NCBI GenBank assembly: GCA_003569365.1
Contig: BGOS01000023.1
Location: 62,001 to 126,000, forward strand
Length of the DNA stretch: 64,000 bases
Direction of reading: 5' to 3'
DNA from: Anaerolineaceae bacterium
Lineage (GTDB): Bacteria > Chloroflexota > Anaerolineae > Anaerolineales > UBA11657
Numbering within the stretch: the first letter of the stretch is position 1; each line of letters begins with the position of its first letter. Below are positions 53,003-61,652 of this stretch, piece after piece. Position numbers and translations under genes: made by a program. The notes beneath the pieces are model-generated. The model was not told where the DNA came from and did no database searches. It worked only from the letters and a program-made list of their open reading frames with translations.

Positions 53003-53569
53003 ATGTCACACTTTACCGCTGAGCAGGTTAAAAAAATAAACCATTTCCGTTCGCTGACGCTTGAGCAGTGCGAGCGCATCACCACGGTGCTGGAGGATCA
53101 TGAGGCGCGGCCTGGCGACCAATTGCTGGCTGAGGGCGACTTCGGGGATACGATGATACTTGTGTTTCAGGGTCAGATTGAGGTCACAAAAAATATTTCG
53201 GTGCGGACACCGACCGGCCTTGCCAAATCGCGGCGCGCCATCATCCGGCTGGAAACCACAGACCCGCCCCCCAGTGCGCCACCGCTGACGGCCCCCAAGA
53301 CTTTTGTTGTAAAGGTGCCGGCGTTTGGCATCGGCGAGTTTGCGTTGGTTTTGGAAAAAGCGATTCGCACCGCCAATGTAAATGCCATGACGCCGCTTTC
53401 GTACGGCATCTTGAAACTGGCGGACTTTGCCACGCTCGTGGAAGGCGATGGCACGATCGGTGGCCCGGTGTACTACGAGGTGGCCAAGGCGGCGGTGACA
53501 AGCCTTGCCCAAGCCTCCGCGGATATTTCGAACCTAACGCAGGCTTTCTTCTTCTCGCTCTCGCGTTAA
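53003..53569 (+). CDS. Stand-alone cyclic-nucleotide-binding-domain-like protein
   Basis: The 188-residue protein follows the CAP_ED fold: HFRSLTLEQCERITTVLEDHEARPGDQLLAEGDFGD, then MILVFQGQIEVTKN, a Pro-rich insertion, FGIGEFALVLEKAIRTANVNAMTPL (the phosphate-binding cassette region, with GEFALV present), and a C-terminal helix. It has no DNA-binding domain, so it is not a CRP-type regulator. The classic Arg of the cassette may be the Arg of the IRTANV stretch. Its tight coupling to the K+ channel gene suggests that it gates the channel in trans. That is inference from context. Confidence 0.75.
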   Translation: MSHFTAEQVKKINHFRSLTLEQCERITTVLEDHEARPGDQLLAEGDFGDTMILVFQGQIEVTKNISVRTPTGLAKSRRAIIRLETTDPPPSAPPLTAPKTFVVKVPAFGIGEFALVLEKAIRTANVNAMTPLSYGILKLADFATLVEGDGTIGGPVYYEVAKAAVTSLAQASADISNLTQAFFFSLSR

Positions 53570-53645
53570 CTTTTGCGTTGCGGCTGCGCTGGTGCGGGTT
53601 AGCCGGATGGTTGCTGCGCCAGCAGCCGTATGCCCTAAACAGAAT

Positions 53646-53680
53646 GCGCCCCGGCTGTTACGCCGGGGCGCTTTATATTA
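53646..53680 (+). terminator. Rho-independent terminator of the channel operon
   Basis: GCGCCCCGGC (53646-53655) and GCCGGGGCGC (53662-53671) around a six-base loop, followed by TTTATATTA. Confidence 0.9.
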
Positions 53681-53683
53681 GGA

Positions 53684-53757
53684 GGGGCGGACACTTGAGC
53701 ATTAGGGGATGCTCAGGCTGTCAGGGCAAAGCGGAAGTAGCCTACCGTGTCGGCCCC
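53684..53757 (+). ncRNA. Candidate structured RNA (three-way junction), possible riboswitch or small RNA
   Basis: GGGGCGGACAC (53684-53694) pairs with GTGTCGGCCCC (53747-53757) with one mismatch. Inside, TGAGCAT/ATGCTCA (53696-53702 and 53709-53715) and GGCTG/TAGCC (53716-53720 and 53738-53742) form two more arms. A three-way junction results, directly followed by AAGGAGGAGG and an ATG. The CAGGGCAAA and CGGAAGTAGCC segments recall pieces of known RNAs (c-di-GMP-I riboswitch, SRP RNA), but neither model fits as a whole. It matches no family I can name. Confidence 0.5.
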
Positions 53758-53773
53758 CACACAAGGAGGAGGT

Positions 53774-53821
53774 ATGAACCTCGACTATGATGATACGGGG
53801 CGCCGCGCGCCGGGGTTATAA
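53774..53821 (+). CDS. 15-codon ORF behind the structured RNA (possible leader peptide)
   Basis: MNLDYDDTGRRAPGL is preceded by a very strong ribosome-binding site, AAGGAGGAGG (53763-53772). Such a site is unlikely by chance next to a structured RNA. It may be a leader peptide, or a ribosome landing site for regulation. The only downstream gene is the pentapeptide protein at 54189, 367 bases away. Confidence 0.4.
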   Translation: MNLDYDDTGRRAPGL

Positions 53822-54188
53822 AGCCGGCGTGAACTCGGGACAAACTTGGCGTAAACGCAGCTGGTGCGGTGCCGGCAGCGGCTGGCAAGCTGCCCGAAAG
53901 AATTCGGGCAGCAGCGTGAAGCTGGCCCGCCGTGTATCGAAGCACCGCCGGAAGAATTGTGGTTGTTGGGTTCTTTTATCAGGCATTCGCGCTAATCCGC
54001 CCCGGAACCTGGTGCGGAAACGCATATTTTGTGAACCGACTGCAGGGGTGTGCTATTTTCCACATGGTTTATGCTGACTACTGGCCGCCTGCCGATACCC
54101 ACTGAGCAATGAAATGCCTGCTGCAATTGCCGGTCTATTTGGCATTGAGCGCCTTTTGGCGCTTTGAGCCCGGGCGAGGCGTAGGCCG
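53822..54188 (+). other. Long intergenic leader with a perfect hairpin
   Basis: GCTGCCCGAA (53889-53898) and TTCGGGCAGC (53903-53912) form a ten-base-pair hairpin with an AGAA loop and no T-tract. A 96-codon Arg/Lys-rich frame (53787-54077) crosses the region but looks non-coding. I see no promoter close to the pentapeptide gene, so this may be its 5' leader. Confidence 0.4.
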
Positions 54189-57100
54189 ATGAGGATCGGG
54201 CGTTATCGCATTGTGCCGGGTGGCGACCTGAGCCGTGCAAATTTGGAGGGCGCGGAGCTGCGCAGTGTGGATATTCGCCGCGCCCAGATGCGCGGCATCA
54301 ACTTGCGCGCTGCCAAGCTTAGCGGCGCCAACCTGGCCGGCTGCAACTTGCTGTCGGCCAAGCTGAGCGGTGCCGACCTAACCGGCGCGGACATGAGCGG
54401 CTGCCAACTGATGGATGCTGACCTGCGGGGTGCACGCCTGGAGTGGGCGGACCTCACCGGCGCCAAAATGCGCGGCGTTACTTTGACCATGGCCACGCTT
54501 GCCATTGCCACATTGCGCGATGCGGATTTATTTGAGGCCGATCTATCTGGCCTCAATCTGCATGGCGCCGACCTCACCAACGCCAACATGGAGGGTGCCA
54601 ATTTGACCGGCGCAGACTTGGGCGGCGTAAACATGACGCGCACCAACCTGCGCGGCGCCAACCTTCAGGATGCGGATCTGACCGGCGCGAAGCTAAACCT
54701 TGCAATGCTCCAGCATGCAAATCTTTCCGGTGCCATCATTAACGGTGCCAGTTTGCGGCTGGCAGAAATGGATTTTGTGCGGCTGCATGGCGCGCAGCTG
54801 AATGCGGATTCTGTGCTCGATACAAAATGGAAGCTGGCATGGCGCCTGGTGACCGATGGCGCCGAAGGCCTAAACCTGACCGGCGTTGACCTGAGCAATG
54901 CCGACCTGACCGGCGCTATGCTGCATGATGCCACTTTGCGCGACGCAGACTTTTCCAACAGCATGCTTTGCGATGCAGACATGCGCGGCACTGACTTTCG
55001 CGGTGCCTGCCTGTTTGACACTGACTTGACAGGCGCGCGCCTGAACCTGTCTGCGCTTGCCGGCGCGCGCATCAATGCCGGCACCAAACTGGATGGCAAG
55101 TGGCGCACTGTTTGGAAAATCAGCACCGAGGGGATTGGTGGCATCTCTGCGCGCGGCATTGATTTGAGTCAGGCGAGCTTGCGGGGCGTGGACCTGTCAG
55201 CCGCGGACTTCATTGCCACGGACCTGCGCGAGGCAGACCTGAGTGAATCCAACCTGCGCGGCGCCGCACTGATGAAATCAAACCTGGAGGGCGCGGACCT
55301 GGCTGATGCCGAACTGGAAGGTGCTCTGCTGCATTGGGCCAAGCTGGACAAATTTACGCGCATCCACCCCAAGTGGCGCAAGGTGTGGCAGCTGGCCTCA
55401 TTTGGCGGCAGCGAAGCGGATCTGCGCGATATCGACCTGAGCAATGCCTATCTTTTTGTTTGCAATCTGCGCAAGGCGCAGCTGCAGCGCGCAAACTTGT
55501 CCGGCGCCAATCTCAAGGGCGCCGACCTCTCCCGTGCTATGTTGGACGAGGCAAATCTGGCGGGTGTATTCGGGGCCAATGCCAACTTCAGCCATGCCGG
55601 CTTGGGCTTTGCAAACTTTTCTGGGGCGGATCTTAGTGCGGCGAATTTTAGTAACGCATCAATGGTCATGGCCAACCTGTCGAATGCAAATTTTTCGGGC
55701 GCCAATCTGTCCGGGGCTAATCTGAGCCAAGCCAATCTGGTGGGTGCCGATTTTTCCGGCGCAAACCTTAGTGGTGCGGTGTTCTCTGGCGCGAATCTCA
55801 CTGACGCGAGCTTGATGCAGGCCAATGTTTCCGATGCTGTGTTTGGCGGGGCCAACCTAATCCGGTGCTCGATGACTGAAGCAATCTCCAGCAAAGGCAC
55901 CCAGTTTGACCGGCGCTGGCGGTCGGGTCTCGATCTGGCAATCCATGGGCCGGGGCCGCGGGATTTGCGGGGCAGCAAATTGCTGTTGGCCGGGCTGCGC
56001 AACATAAATCTGGCCGGCGCGCGCCTTTCCAAATCTGACTTTCACGAAGCGGATTTGTCCGGCGCCAATTTGGAGGACGCGCAGGTTGACGGCTGCGGCA
56101 TAAACAAAGCGCGCCTGCGTGGTGCAAACCTGCGCAACGCCAACCTCGAGGGCACATTGCTCAAAGGCACCGATCTAACCGGTGCCAACCTGAGCGGGGC
56201 CAATCTCGCCGGAGCTTTTCTGACTGACGCCAATCTCTCCGGCGCAGACCTGCGCAATGCTGATTTGCGGCGTGCCAACTTGCGCCGCGCCAACTTGACC
56301 GGCGCCAACTTGTTGGGCGCCAACTTGCACGGCACGGAAGTCTTTGGCGCGCAGCTTTCTGCTGCGACGCAAATCGAAACAAAGTGGGCTGCCATCTGGA
56401 GTGTGCAGCAAGGCCGCGGCGCAACTACTGACCTGCAGGGCAAGGACTTCAGCGACACTACTTTGTCGCGCCTTGATATGCAGGGCCTGAATTTCTCCGG
56501 CACCAATTTTGCCAATGCCAAAATGACTGGCTGCAATTTGTCCCACGCCGTGTTGGCTGGCACGCAACTGCAAGCCGCGCAGCTGGCGGGTGCAGACCTG
56601 CGTGATGCGGACTTGAGCGGCGCGGACTTGATGGGCGCGCAGCTTACAAAAGCGCAGCTGGACCGCTGCCGGCTTGAAGGCGCGGACTTGAGCGACGCAA
56701 TGCTGTCCGGCGCCAGCTTTTTGAAAGCAGACTTAAGCGGCGCACAGCTGCTGCGCGCGGATCTGAGTGGCGCAATCTTGCTGCAGGCCCAGCTGGCGCG
56801 CGCAAGTTTGCAGGGCGCAATCTTGGACGCCAACACGCAGCTGGATCCCAAGTGGCGCCTGGTATGGGAGCTGGCCACAAACGGCGGTGCGTGGCGCAAC
56901 CTTGCCGGCAAGGATTTAAGTTTGGCCGGCTTGCGGCGCGCCAACTTTACTGGCGCAAAACTGGCGCAGGCAAACCTGAAACAGGCGGACCTGTCCGAGG
57001 CGCAGGCAATGAAAGCGGACTTCTCCGGCGCCAACCTGAACGGCGCCAATCTGCAAGGCGCCACCCTTACCGCCGCAAAGTTTTCCAGCGCTGATTTGCA

Positions 57101-57242
57101 GGGCGCAAATTTGGAGAATGCAGACTTAAGCGGTGCTGATCTGCGCGGGGCCAACCTCTTTGGCGCCCGCTTGGAAAACGCTGTGATGCTGGAGACCAAC
57201 TTAAGCGGCGCAATCATGCCCGACGGCAGCCGCGAAGACTAG
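54189..57242 (+). CDS. Giant pentapeptide-repeat protein, 1017 residues
   Basis: The protein is made of about 170 pentapeptide repeats, A(D/N)LxX type, in seven blocks. The blocks are split by six spacers of about 30 residues that share a motif of the form (L/I)xxKWRxVWxLxxxG, e.g. DTKWKLAWRLVTDG, DGKWRTVWKISTEG, HPKWRKVWQLASFG and DPKWRLVWELATNG. Each block should be a quadrilateral beta-helix rod; the spacers would be capping or hinge elements. No signal peptide or membrane helix is visible, so it is probably cytoplasmic. Function unknown; small pentapeptide proteins can mimic DNA and bind gyrase. Confidence 0.88.
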   Translation: MRIGRYRIVPGGDLSRANLEGAELRSVDIRRAQMRGINLRAAKLSGANLAGCNLLSAKLSGADLTGADMSGCQLMDADLRGARLEWADLTGAKMRGVTLTMATLAIATLRDADLFEADLSGLNLHGADLTNANMEGANLTGADLGGVNMTRTNLRGANLQDADLTGAKLNLAMLQHANLSGAIINGASLRLAEMDFVRLHGAQLNADSVLDTKWKLAWRLVTDGAEGLNLTGVDLSNADLTGAMLHDATLRDADFSNSMLCDADMRGTDFRGACLFDTDLTGARLNLSALAGARINAGTKLDGKWRTVWKISTEGIGGISARGIDLSQASLRGVDLSAADFIATDLREADLSESNLRGAALMKSNLEGADLADAELEGALLHWAKLDKFTRIHPKWRKVWQLASFGGSEADLRDIDLSNAYLFVCNLRKAQLQRANLSGANLKGADLSRAMLDEANLAGVFGANANFSHAGLGFANFSGADLSAANFSNASMVMANLSNANFSGANLSGANLSQANLVGADFSGANLSGAVFSGANLTDASLMQANVSDAVFGGANLIRCSMTEAISSKGTQFDRRWRSGLDLAIHGPGPRDLRGSKLLLAGLRNINLAGARLSKSDFHEADLSGANLEDAQVDGCGINKARLRGANLRNANLEGTLLKGTDLTGANLSGANLAGAFLTDANLSGADLRNADLRRANLRRANLTGANLLGANLHGTEVFGAQLSAATQIETKWAAIWSVQQGRGATTDLQGKDFSDTTLSRLDMQGLNFSGTNFANAKMTGCNLSHAVLAGTQLQAAQLAGADLRDADLSGADLMGAQLTKAQLDRCRLEGADLSDAMLSGASFLKADLSGAQLLRADLSGAILLQAQLARASLQGAILDANTQLDPKWRLVWELATNGGAWRNLAGKDLSLAGLRRANFTGAKLAQANLKQADLSEAQAMKADFSGANLNGANLQGATLTAAKFSSADLQGANLENADLSGADLRGANLFGARLENAVMLETNLSGAIMPDGSRED

Positions 57243-57343
57243 CGCTGCGCGGCGGGGGCGCTGCCGCCCCAATAACTTGCTGCCGGTCTGGAGCGCACCC
57301 TCAGTGCGGCGCGCGGGAACGGGTGCGCAGCGCGGACAGCCGC

Positions 57344-57359
57344 GCCCGCAAGCGCGGGC
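57344..57359. terminator. Hairpin after the small membrane-protein gene
   Basis: GCCCGC (57344-57349) and GCGGGC (57354-57359) abut the stop codon of the minus-strand gene. Another short stem, GGGGCG/CGCCCC (57255-57270), follows the pentapeptide gene. Neither has a T-tract; termination is uncertain. Confidence 0.35.
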
Positions 57360-57548
57360 TCAACTGCTGGTGAGGTAGCCCCACAACCAGCACGCGCCAA
57401 TCTGCACCACCACAAACACAGCCATTCTTAGGATTGCGCCTTTGTCGAGCGCGCGGCCTTCAAGCCAGTCCGGGGGCTGGCGCGGCGCGCGCGCAGACGG
57501 TGTTGGCTGCGCTGGTGGCGGGCTCTCCGGGGGTTGGTCGTCGGTCAT
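57360..57548 (-). CDS. Small single-TM protein
   Basis: The 62-residue product has a Pro/Gln-rich N-terminal 35 residues (QPPESPPPAQPTPSARAP, then PPDWLEGRALDKG) and one C-terminal transmembrane helix (ILRMAVFVVVQIGACWLWGYL). An extended -10 (TGCTATATT) lies about 45 bases upstream. The combination of promoter, helix and non-random composition suggests a real gene. No family is recognised. Confidence 0.5.
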   Translation of the reverse strand: MTDDQPPESPPPAQPTPSARAPRQPPDWLEGRALDKGAILRMAVFVVVQIGACWLWGYLTSS

Positions 57549-57592
57549 TGGATAGTTTCAGTTGCAGTTGCAGCTGCAAGTGCTTGGGCCTG

Positions 57593-57601
57593 AATATAGC
57601 A
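57593..57601 (-). promoter_or_regulatory. Extended -10 promoter for the small membrane-protein gene
   Basis: TGCTATATT on the minus strand. The leader that follows contains three near-copies of CTGCAA. Confidence 0.5.
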
Positions 57602-57693
57602 TTTCACTGGAATAACTGTGGCAGTTTCCATTTACGTTTAGTTTACGCGGACTGCGGACGTTGCGCATAACATTAGCGCAGAGTAAATGCCCG

Positions 57694-58842
57694 GTGAACG
57701 CTGCTGAGGATCCGCAAATTATTAGTGCGCTGCAGGCTCTAGCGGGCTGCAGTGGGGCCGTGGATCTGGTGAACCGGCTGGCCGGACTCCCCGGCTGCCG
57801 CAGCGCTGCCCTATTTGGCGCAGGCCCCGATGGCAGCCCAATCCTGCTGGCGGCGCAGCCTGCAAATTGTTTTGAAGCGGTGGCAGCGGATGTGCCGGCG
57901 CAGCTGCAAAGTGCGCTGCAGAGCGGGCAGGGTGCGCGCGCGCCAATCTCCGATGGCGCAACTCTGGCCGAACAAATATTGCTGCCGCTGAGCTTGCCAA
58001 CGCCCGGCGCATTGCGGCTGGTGCTGGCGCCGGATTGCGGGTTCGCTGCCGCGCCCATGCTGCCGCTGCTGCGCACGGTGGTGGAGCACGCACTGAACAG
58101 CGCGCAGCTGGCTGCTGCGCAGGCGCAGCTGGCGCTGGCACAGCGCGAGCGCGATGCCGCCGTCAGTGAGCTCGAAACATTTCTATATTCAGTGAGCCAT
58201 GATCTGCGCAATCCCGTCAACGTGGTGCGCGGGCTGTCCAACCTGGCGCACTCGCATTACGCCGGCACCCTGGACGATCGCGGCCAGGACTACCTCAAGC
58301 GCATTTCCGGAACCGCCGGCTCTATCAGCACCATGCTGGAGGGTTTATTGCAGCTGTCTCGGCTGGGGCGCGAACCGCTGCAGACTGTGCGCACGGATAG
58401 CGGGCGCGTGGTGAAGCTGGTGCTGGCGCAAAACCGCTACCTGTTGGACCCGGCGGGCGTGGCCGTGCAAACGCCGGATGCCTGGCCGCTGGTGAACTTT
58501 CCGGAGCAGCGCCTGCTGCAGGTGCTGGGTAACCTTGTATCCAACGCGGTGAAATATATGGGCACCCGCGTGCGCCCGCAAATTGACATTGGCTGGCGCC
58601 AGGAAGCCGCAGCGTACGCCATCTGGGTGCGTGACAACGGCGTGGGGCTCACGCCGGAGCAGCAGCTCAACCTGTTCAAGCCGTTCTATCGGGCGCATGC
58701 GGTAAGTGCGCCGGGAATCGGGCTGGGCCTCAGCATTGTCAAGCGCATTGTGGATTTGCGCGGCGGCGCAGTGCACGTGAGCAGCGAGCCCGGCAAGGGC
58801 AGCGAGTTTCTGTTTACGGTGCCGCTGCAGGCAGGCTCCTAA
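57694..58842 (+). CDS. Sensor histidine kinase
   Basis: The 382-residue protein has no transmembrane helix. The first 140 residues resemble a GAF-type sensor (ALFGAGPDGSPILLAAQP, LILPLSLP-like strands), followed by a coiled linker. HisKA has SVSHDLRNPVNVVRGLS with the phospho-accepting His 169. The ATPase domain has the N box NLVSNAVKYM, G1 VRDNGVGLTPE and G2 GIGLGLSIVKRIV. GTG 57694 is preferred over TTG 57661, but neither has a ribosome-binding site. It forms a signalling group with the hybrid kinase and response regulator downstream. Confidence 0.88.
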   Translation: MNAAEDPQIISALQALAGCSGAVDLVNRLAGLPGCRSAALFGAGPDGSPILLAAQPANCFEAVAADVPAQLQSALQSGQGARAPISDGATLAEQILLPLSLPTPGALRLVLAPDCGFAAAPMLPLLRTVVEHALNSAQLAAAQAQLALAQRERDAAVSELETFLYSVSHDLRNPVNVVRGLSNLAHSHYAGTLDDRGQDYLKRISGTAGSISTMLEGLLQLSRLGREPLQTVRTDSGRVVKLVLAQNRYLLDPAGVAVQTPDAWPLVNFPEQRLLQVLGNLVSNAVKYMGTRVRPQIDIGWRQEAAAYAIWVRDNGVGLTPEQQLNLFKPFYRAHAVSAPGIGLGLSIVKRIVDLRGGAVHVSSEPGKGSEFLFTVPLQAGS

Positions 58843-58855
58843 GGCCGTTGCATGA

Positions 58856-58884
58856 TTGAACTTCACGCTGTGCTGGATTACAAT
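58856..58884 (+). promoter_or_regulatory. Sigma70-type promoter for the hybrid kinase
   Basis: TTGAAC (58856-58861), a 17-base spacer and TACAAT (58879-58884). It lies inside the longest possible reading frame of the kinase and therefore supports the internal GTG start at 58918. Confidence 0.7.
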
Positions 58885-58917
58885 ACAGAGCCCGCTATTG
58901 GCTGGCAGGAAGTTGTT

Positions 58918-60864
58918 GTGAATACCCCGCGCATTCTGCTGGTAGAAGATGATGAGAATGTGGCGTTTGTGACGCGCGAGACGCTCGCCGGCAGCGGCGC
59001 CTATGTGGTGGAGCGCGCCGCCAGCCTTGGCGCTGCGCGCCTGCTGCTGCGCACGCAGCGCTTTGATTTGGTCTTGATGGATTACAACCTGCCCGACGGC
59101 ACCGGCCTGCAGCTGGTGCAGGAGCTGGGCGCCGATATGCCGGTGGTGATGGTAACCGGGCGCGGTGACGAACGCGTGGCCACCGAAACCTTGATGGCTG
59201 GCGCCGTGGACTACGTGGTGAAGGCCGGCGACTATCTGGCGCGCGAGCTGCCGGACAAGATTGACCGGGCGCTGCAGCAGTGGCAGCTCAAGCGCGCCGT
59301 GGCGCGCGCCGAGAGCCGCTACCGTTCTATTTTTGACGAGGCCAGCGATGGCATTCTGGTGTGCGATATAAACGGCGTGGTGCTTGAGGCCAACCAGCAC
59401 GCGTGCCGCTGGCTGCAGCTGGAGCGCCCGGCATTGGTGGGCCAGCGCATTCAAGACTTGGAGCAGCCGGCGCACCCGCTGTTGCGCGCAGAGGTGGCAG
59501 AGCGGTTGGATCTGGCCGGCGAGGCGGTTTACGAGGCTTTCTTCCGGCGCGCGGACGGCACCAGCTTTCCAGTGGAAGTGAGTGTGCAGCGCGTGGTGCA
59601 CACTGAGCAAAGCCTGCTGCAATATTTTGTGCGCGACACCACGCAGCGCAAACAAATTGAGGAACAGCAGCTGGCGCGCCAGCGCGAGGTTTCCGCGCTG
59701 GGCCAGCTTACGGCGGCAATCAACCGCTCGCTGGAACTGCCGGAAGTGCTGGAGGCGGCGTTGAATGAGCTGCTCGGCGCTTTGCAGGTGGATTGCGGTG
59801 CCATTTACCTGGAGCGGGACAACGGCTTGTATCTAAGTGCGGCGCACGGTTTTTCGGCGGAGTTCCGGGGCAGCGCAGCGCGTTACCCGCAGGCAGCCGA
59901 TGCGGTTGCAACCGCTGCGGCGCTGCCGGCCCCCATGCTGCCGTGGCTGGCGGCAGAGCAGGTGCAGGCTGCATTGGCGGAGACACTGGCTGCGCCTTCC
60001 GGACCGGTGGGCGTGCTGCTGCTGGGCGACCGGCGGCGCCAAACCTTCAGCGCGGACGAAAGCAACTTTGTGCGTGTAACCTGCGATCGGATTGCGGGTG
60101 CAATTGAAAACGCGCGCCTGCTGCAGCGGCTGCAGGCATCCGTTGAAGCCACGCGCACCGCGCAGGCGCAGCTGATGCAGGCCGCGCGCCTTTCCGCCAT
60201 CGGCCAAATGGCGGCCGGCGTTGCGCACCAGATCAGCAATCCGCTCACCACCGTGATTGCGGACTCGCAACTGCTGCTGCGCGCAGTGGCGCCGGATCAT
60301 CCGGCGCATGCCTCGGCGCTGGCCATCCAGCATGCGGGCTGGCGCGCGCAGCGCGTGGTGCAGCGCCTGCTCAACTATTCGCGCCCCGGCGAAGAAGTGA
60401 TGCGGCCCACGCGCGTGGCCGGCACCGTGGGCGACGCCTTGGATCTGGTGCGCTCCTACCTGCAGCGCAGCGGCGTGCAGCTGGAGCTGCAGCTGGACGC
60501 GGAACTCACGCCGGTGATGGCAATCGAGTCGCAGCTGGAAGAGATTTGGATAAACCTGCTGATGAACGCCCGCGATGCGCTGGTGGACACAAAGGCGCCG
60601 CGCGTGACCGTGGCTGCGCGCTGCACGCCCGACGGGCGGTCAGTGGAAGTGGAAATTTCAGACAACGGCCCGGGCATCAGCTTCGCGGATCAGGCTGCGA
60701 TCTTTGAGCCCTTCTACACCACCAAAGCCGACCGTGGCGGCACAGGCCTCGGGCTGTCCGTTTGCCAGACCATTGCCCAACGCCATGGCGGCTACATCAC
60801 AGTACAATCAAGCGAGGGTGCCGGCGCTGCGTTTTTAACGCACCTGCCGTTTGCGCCCGCCTAG
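58918..60864 (+). CDS. Hybrid sensor kinase: receiver-PAS-GAF-HisKA-HATPase
   Basis: The 648-residue cytoplasmic protein has an N-terminal receiver (RILLVEDDENVAFVTRE; phospho-Asp 55 in LVLMDYNLPDG; VKAG loop), a PAS domain (YRSIFDEASDGILVCDINGVV), a GAF domain (LEAALNELLGALQVDCGAIYL), HisKA with GVAHQISNPLTTV (His 437), and the ATPase domain (NLLMNARDALVD, ISDNGPGISFAD, GGTGLGLSVCQTI). GTG 58918 is preferred to ATG 58852 because AGGAAG lies five bases upstream and a promoter covers the region between. It likely receives phosphate or signals to the regulator at 60889. Confidence 0.92.
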   Translation: MNTPRILLVEDDENVAFVTRETLAGSGAYVVERAASLGAARLLLRTQRFDLVLMDYNLPDGTGLQLVQELGADMPVVMVTGRGDERVATETLMAGAVDYVVKAGDYLARELPDKIDRALQQWQLKRAVARAESRYRSIFDEASDGILVCDINGVVLEANQHACRWLQLERPALVGQRIQDLEQPAHPLLRAEVAERLDLAGEAVYEAFFRRADGTSFPVEVSVQRVVHTEQSLLQYFVRDTTQRKQIEEQQLARQREVSALGQLTAAINRSLELPEVLEAALNELLGALQVDCGAIYLERDNGLYLSAAHGFSAEFRGSAARYPQAADAVATAAALPAPMLPWLAAEQVQAALAETLAAPSGPVGVLLLGDRRRQTFSADESNFVRVTCDRIAGAIENARLLQRLQASVEATRTAQAQLMQAARLSAIGQMAAGVAHQISNPLTTVIADSQLLLRAVAPDHPAHASALAIQHAGWRAQRVVQRLLNYSRPGEEVMRPTRVAGTVGDALDLVRSYLQRSGVQLELQLDAELTPVMAIESQLEEIWINLLMNARDALVDTKAPRVTVAARCTPDGRSVEVEISDNGPGISFADQAAIFEPFYTTKADRGGTGLGLSVCQTIAQRHGGYITVQSSEGAGAAFLTHLPFAPA

Positions 60865-60888
60865 TATTACGCCCAAGGAGCTCTCCGC

Positions 60889-61608
60889 ATGAACATTGAC
60901 AAACAAAACGTGCTGGTTGTGGATGATGAACAGCTGGTGGCAGGCAGCATCGAGCGCGCGCTGCGTTCCAATGACTTTGGCGTTTCAGTTGCCAACAGCG
61001 GCGTGGAGGGCTTGAACCTGGCGCGCCGCCACCGGCCGCAAATGATGGTGCTGGATGTGATGATGCCCGGCATGGATGGCTTCGAAGTTTGCCGGCAAGT
61101 GCGCAGTGATCCGCTGCTGGGCGAGATGCCCATTCTGTTCCTCACCGCCCGCGGCGGCGACGAAGACAAAATCGCCGGCCTGCGCGCGGGCGCTGACGAC
61201 TACCTGACCAAGCCGTTCAATGTGGATGAACTTGTGCTGCGCATTCGCGCCATCCTGCGGCGCGGCAACGGCATTAAAGCAGGCGAACCAGCCGCGCCTG
61301 TGGACCAGATTTTGATTCGCGACCTCTCCCTGAATTGCAAGACCTTTACGGCCCGCCGCCAGGGCGTTGAAATAATGCTGACGCCGGTCCAGTTTGACCT
61401 GCTGTACTTTTTGATGAGCCACCCCGACGAGGTTTTCTCGCCCACCAAGCTGCTGCATGACGTTTGGGACTACCCGTTCGATGCAGGTTCGCCGGACCTG
61501 GTGCGGGTGCACGTAAAGAACCTGCGCGAGAAGGTGGAGCCGAATCCCTCCGTACCGGAGTACATTGTGACTGTGCCCGGGCATGGGTACTGCATTCGTG
61601 CAGGTTAA
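60889..61608 (+). CDS. OmpR/PhoB-family response regulator
   Basis: The 239-residue regulator has a receiver with Asp 12/13, phospho-Asp 56 (VLDVMMPGMDG), Thr 86 (LFLTARG) and Lys 108 (YLTKPF). A winged-helix DNA-binding domain follows (LTPVQFDLLYFLMSHPDEVFS and LVRVHVKNLREKVEP, ending YIVTVPGHGY). AAGGAG lies eight bases before the ATG. It follows the hybrid kinase by 24 bases, so the kinases upstream are the probable partners. The flagellar stator genes come next, with their own promoter. Confidence 0.95.
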   Translation: MNIDKQNVLVVDDEQLVAGSIERALRSNDFGVSVANSGVEGLNLARRHRPQMMVLDVMMPGMDGFEVCRQVRSDPLLGEMPILFLTARGGDEDKIAGLRAGADDYLTKPFNVDELVLRIRAILRRGNGIKAGEPAAPVDQILIRDLSLNCKTFTARRQGVEIMLTPVQFDLLYFLMSHPDEVFSPTKLLHDVWDYPFDAGSPDLVRVHVKNLREKVEPNPSVPEYIVTVPGHGYCIRAG

Positions 61609-61630
61609 CGCCGTTTTAGATGCAGCTAAC

Positions 61631-61650
61631 GCGCCTTTAAGGGCGCTTTT
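61631..61650 (+). terminator. Terminator after the response regulator
   Basis: GCGCC (61631-61635) and GGCGC (61642-61646) around TTTAAG, followed by TTTTA. The stem is short. Confidence 0.65.
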
Positions 61651-61652
61651 AC

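Noticed and set aside
53718..53742. CAGGGCAAA as the start of a c-di-GMP-I riboswitch
   Set aside because: The remaining conserved parts of that riboswitch (the second helix with GNRA loop and receptor) are missing.
53720..53745. Segment resembling the SRP RNA core (TCAGG, then GGAAGTAGCC)
   Set aside because: The spacing fits, but the tetraloop stem between the motifs does not pair and the flanks form a three-way junction instead of a long hairpin. Kept only as an unassigned structured RNA.
53787..54077. 96-codon Arg/Lys-rich frame downstream of the structured RNA
   Set aside because: No suitable ribosome-binding site of its own, overlap with the 15-codon ORF and with a perfect hairpin, and a composition like translated non-coding GC-rich DNA.
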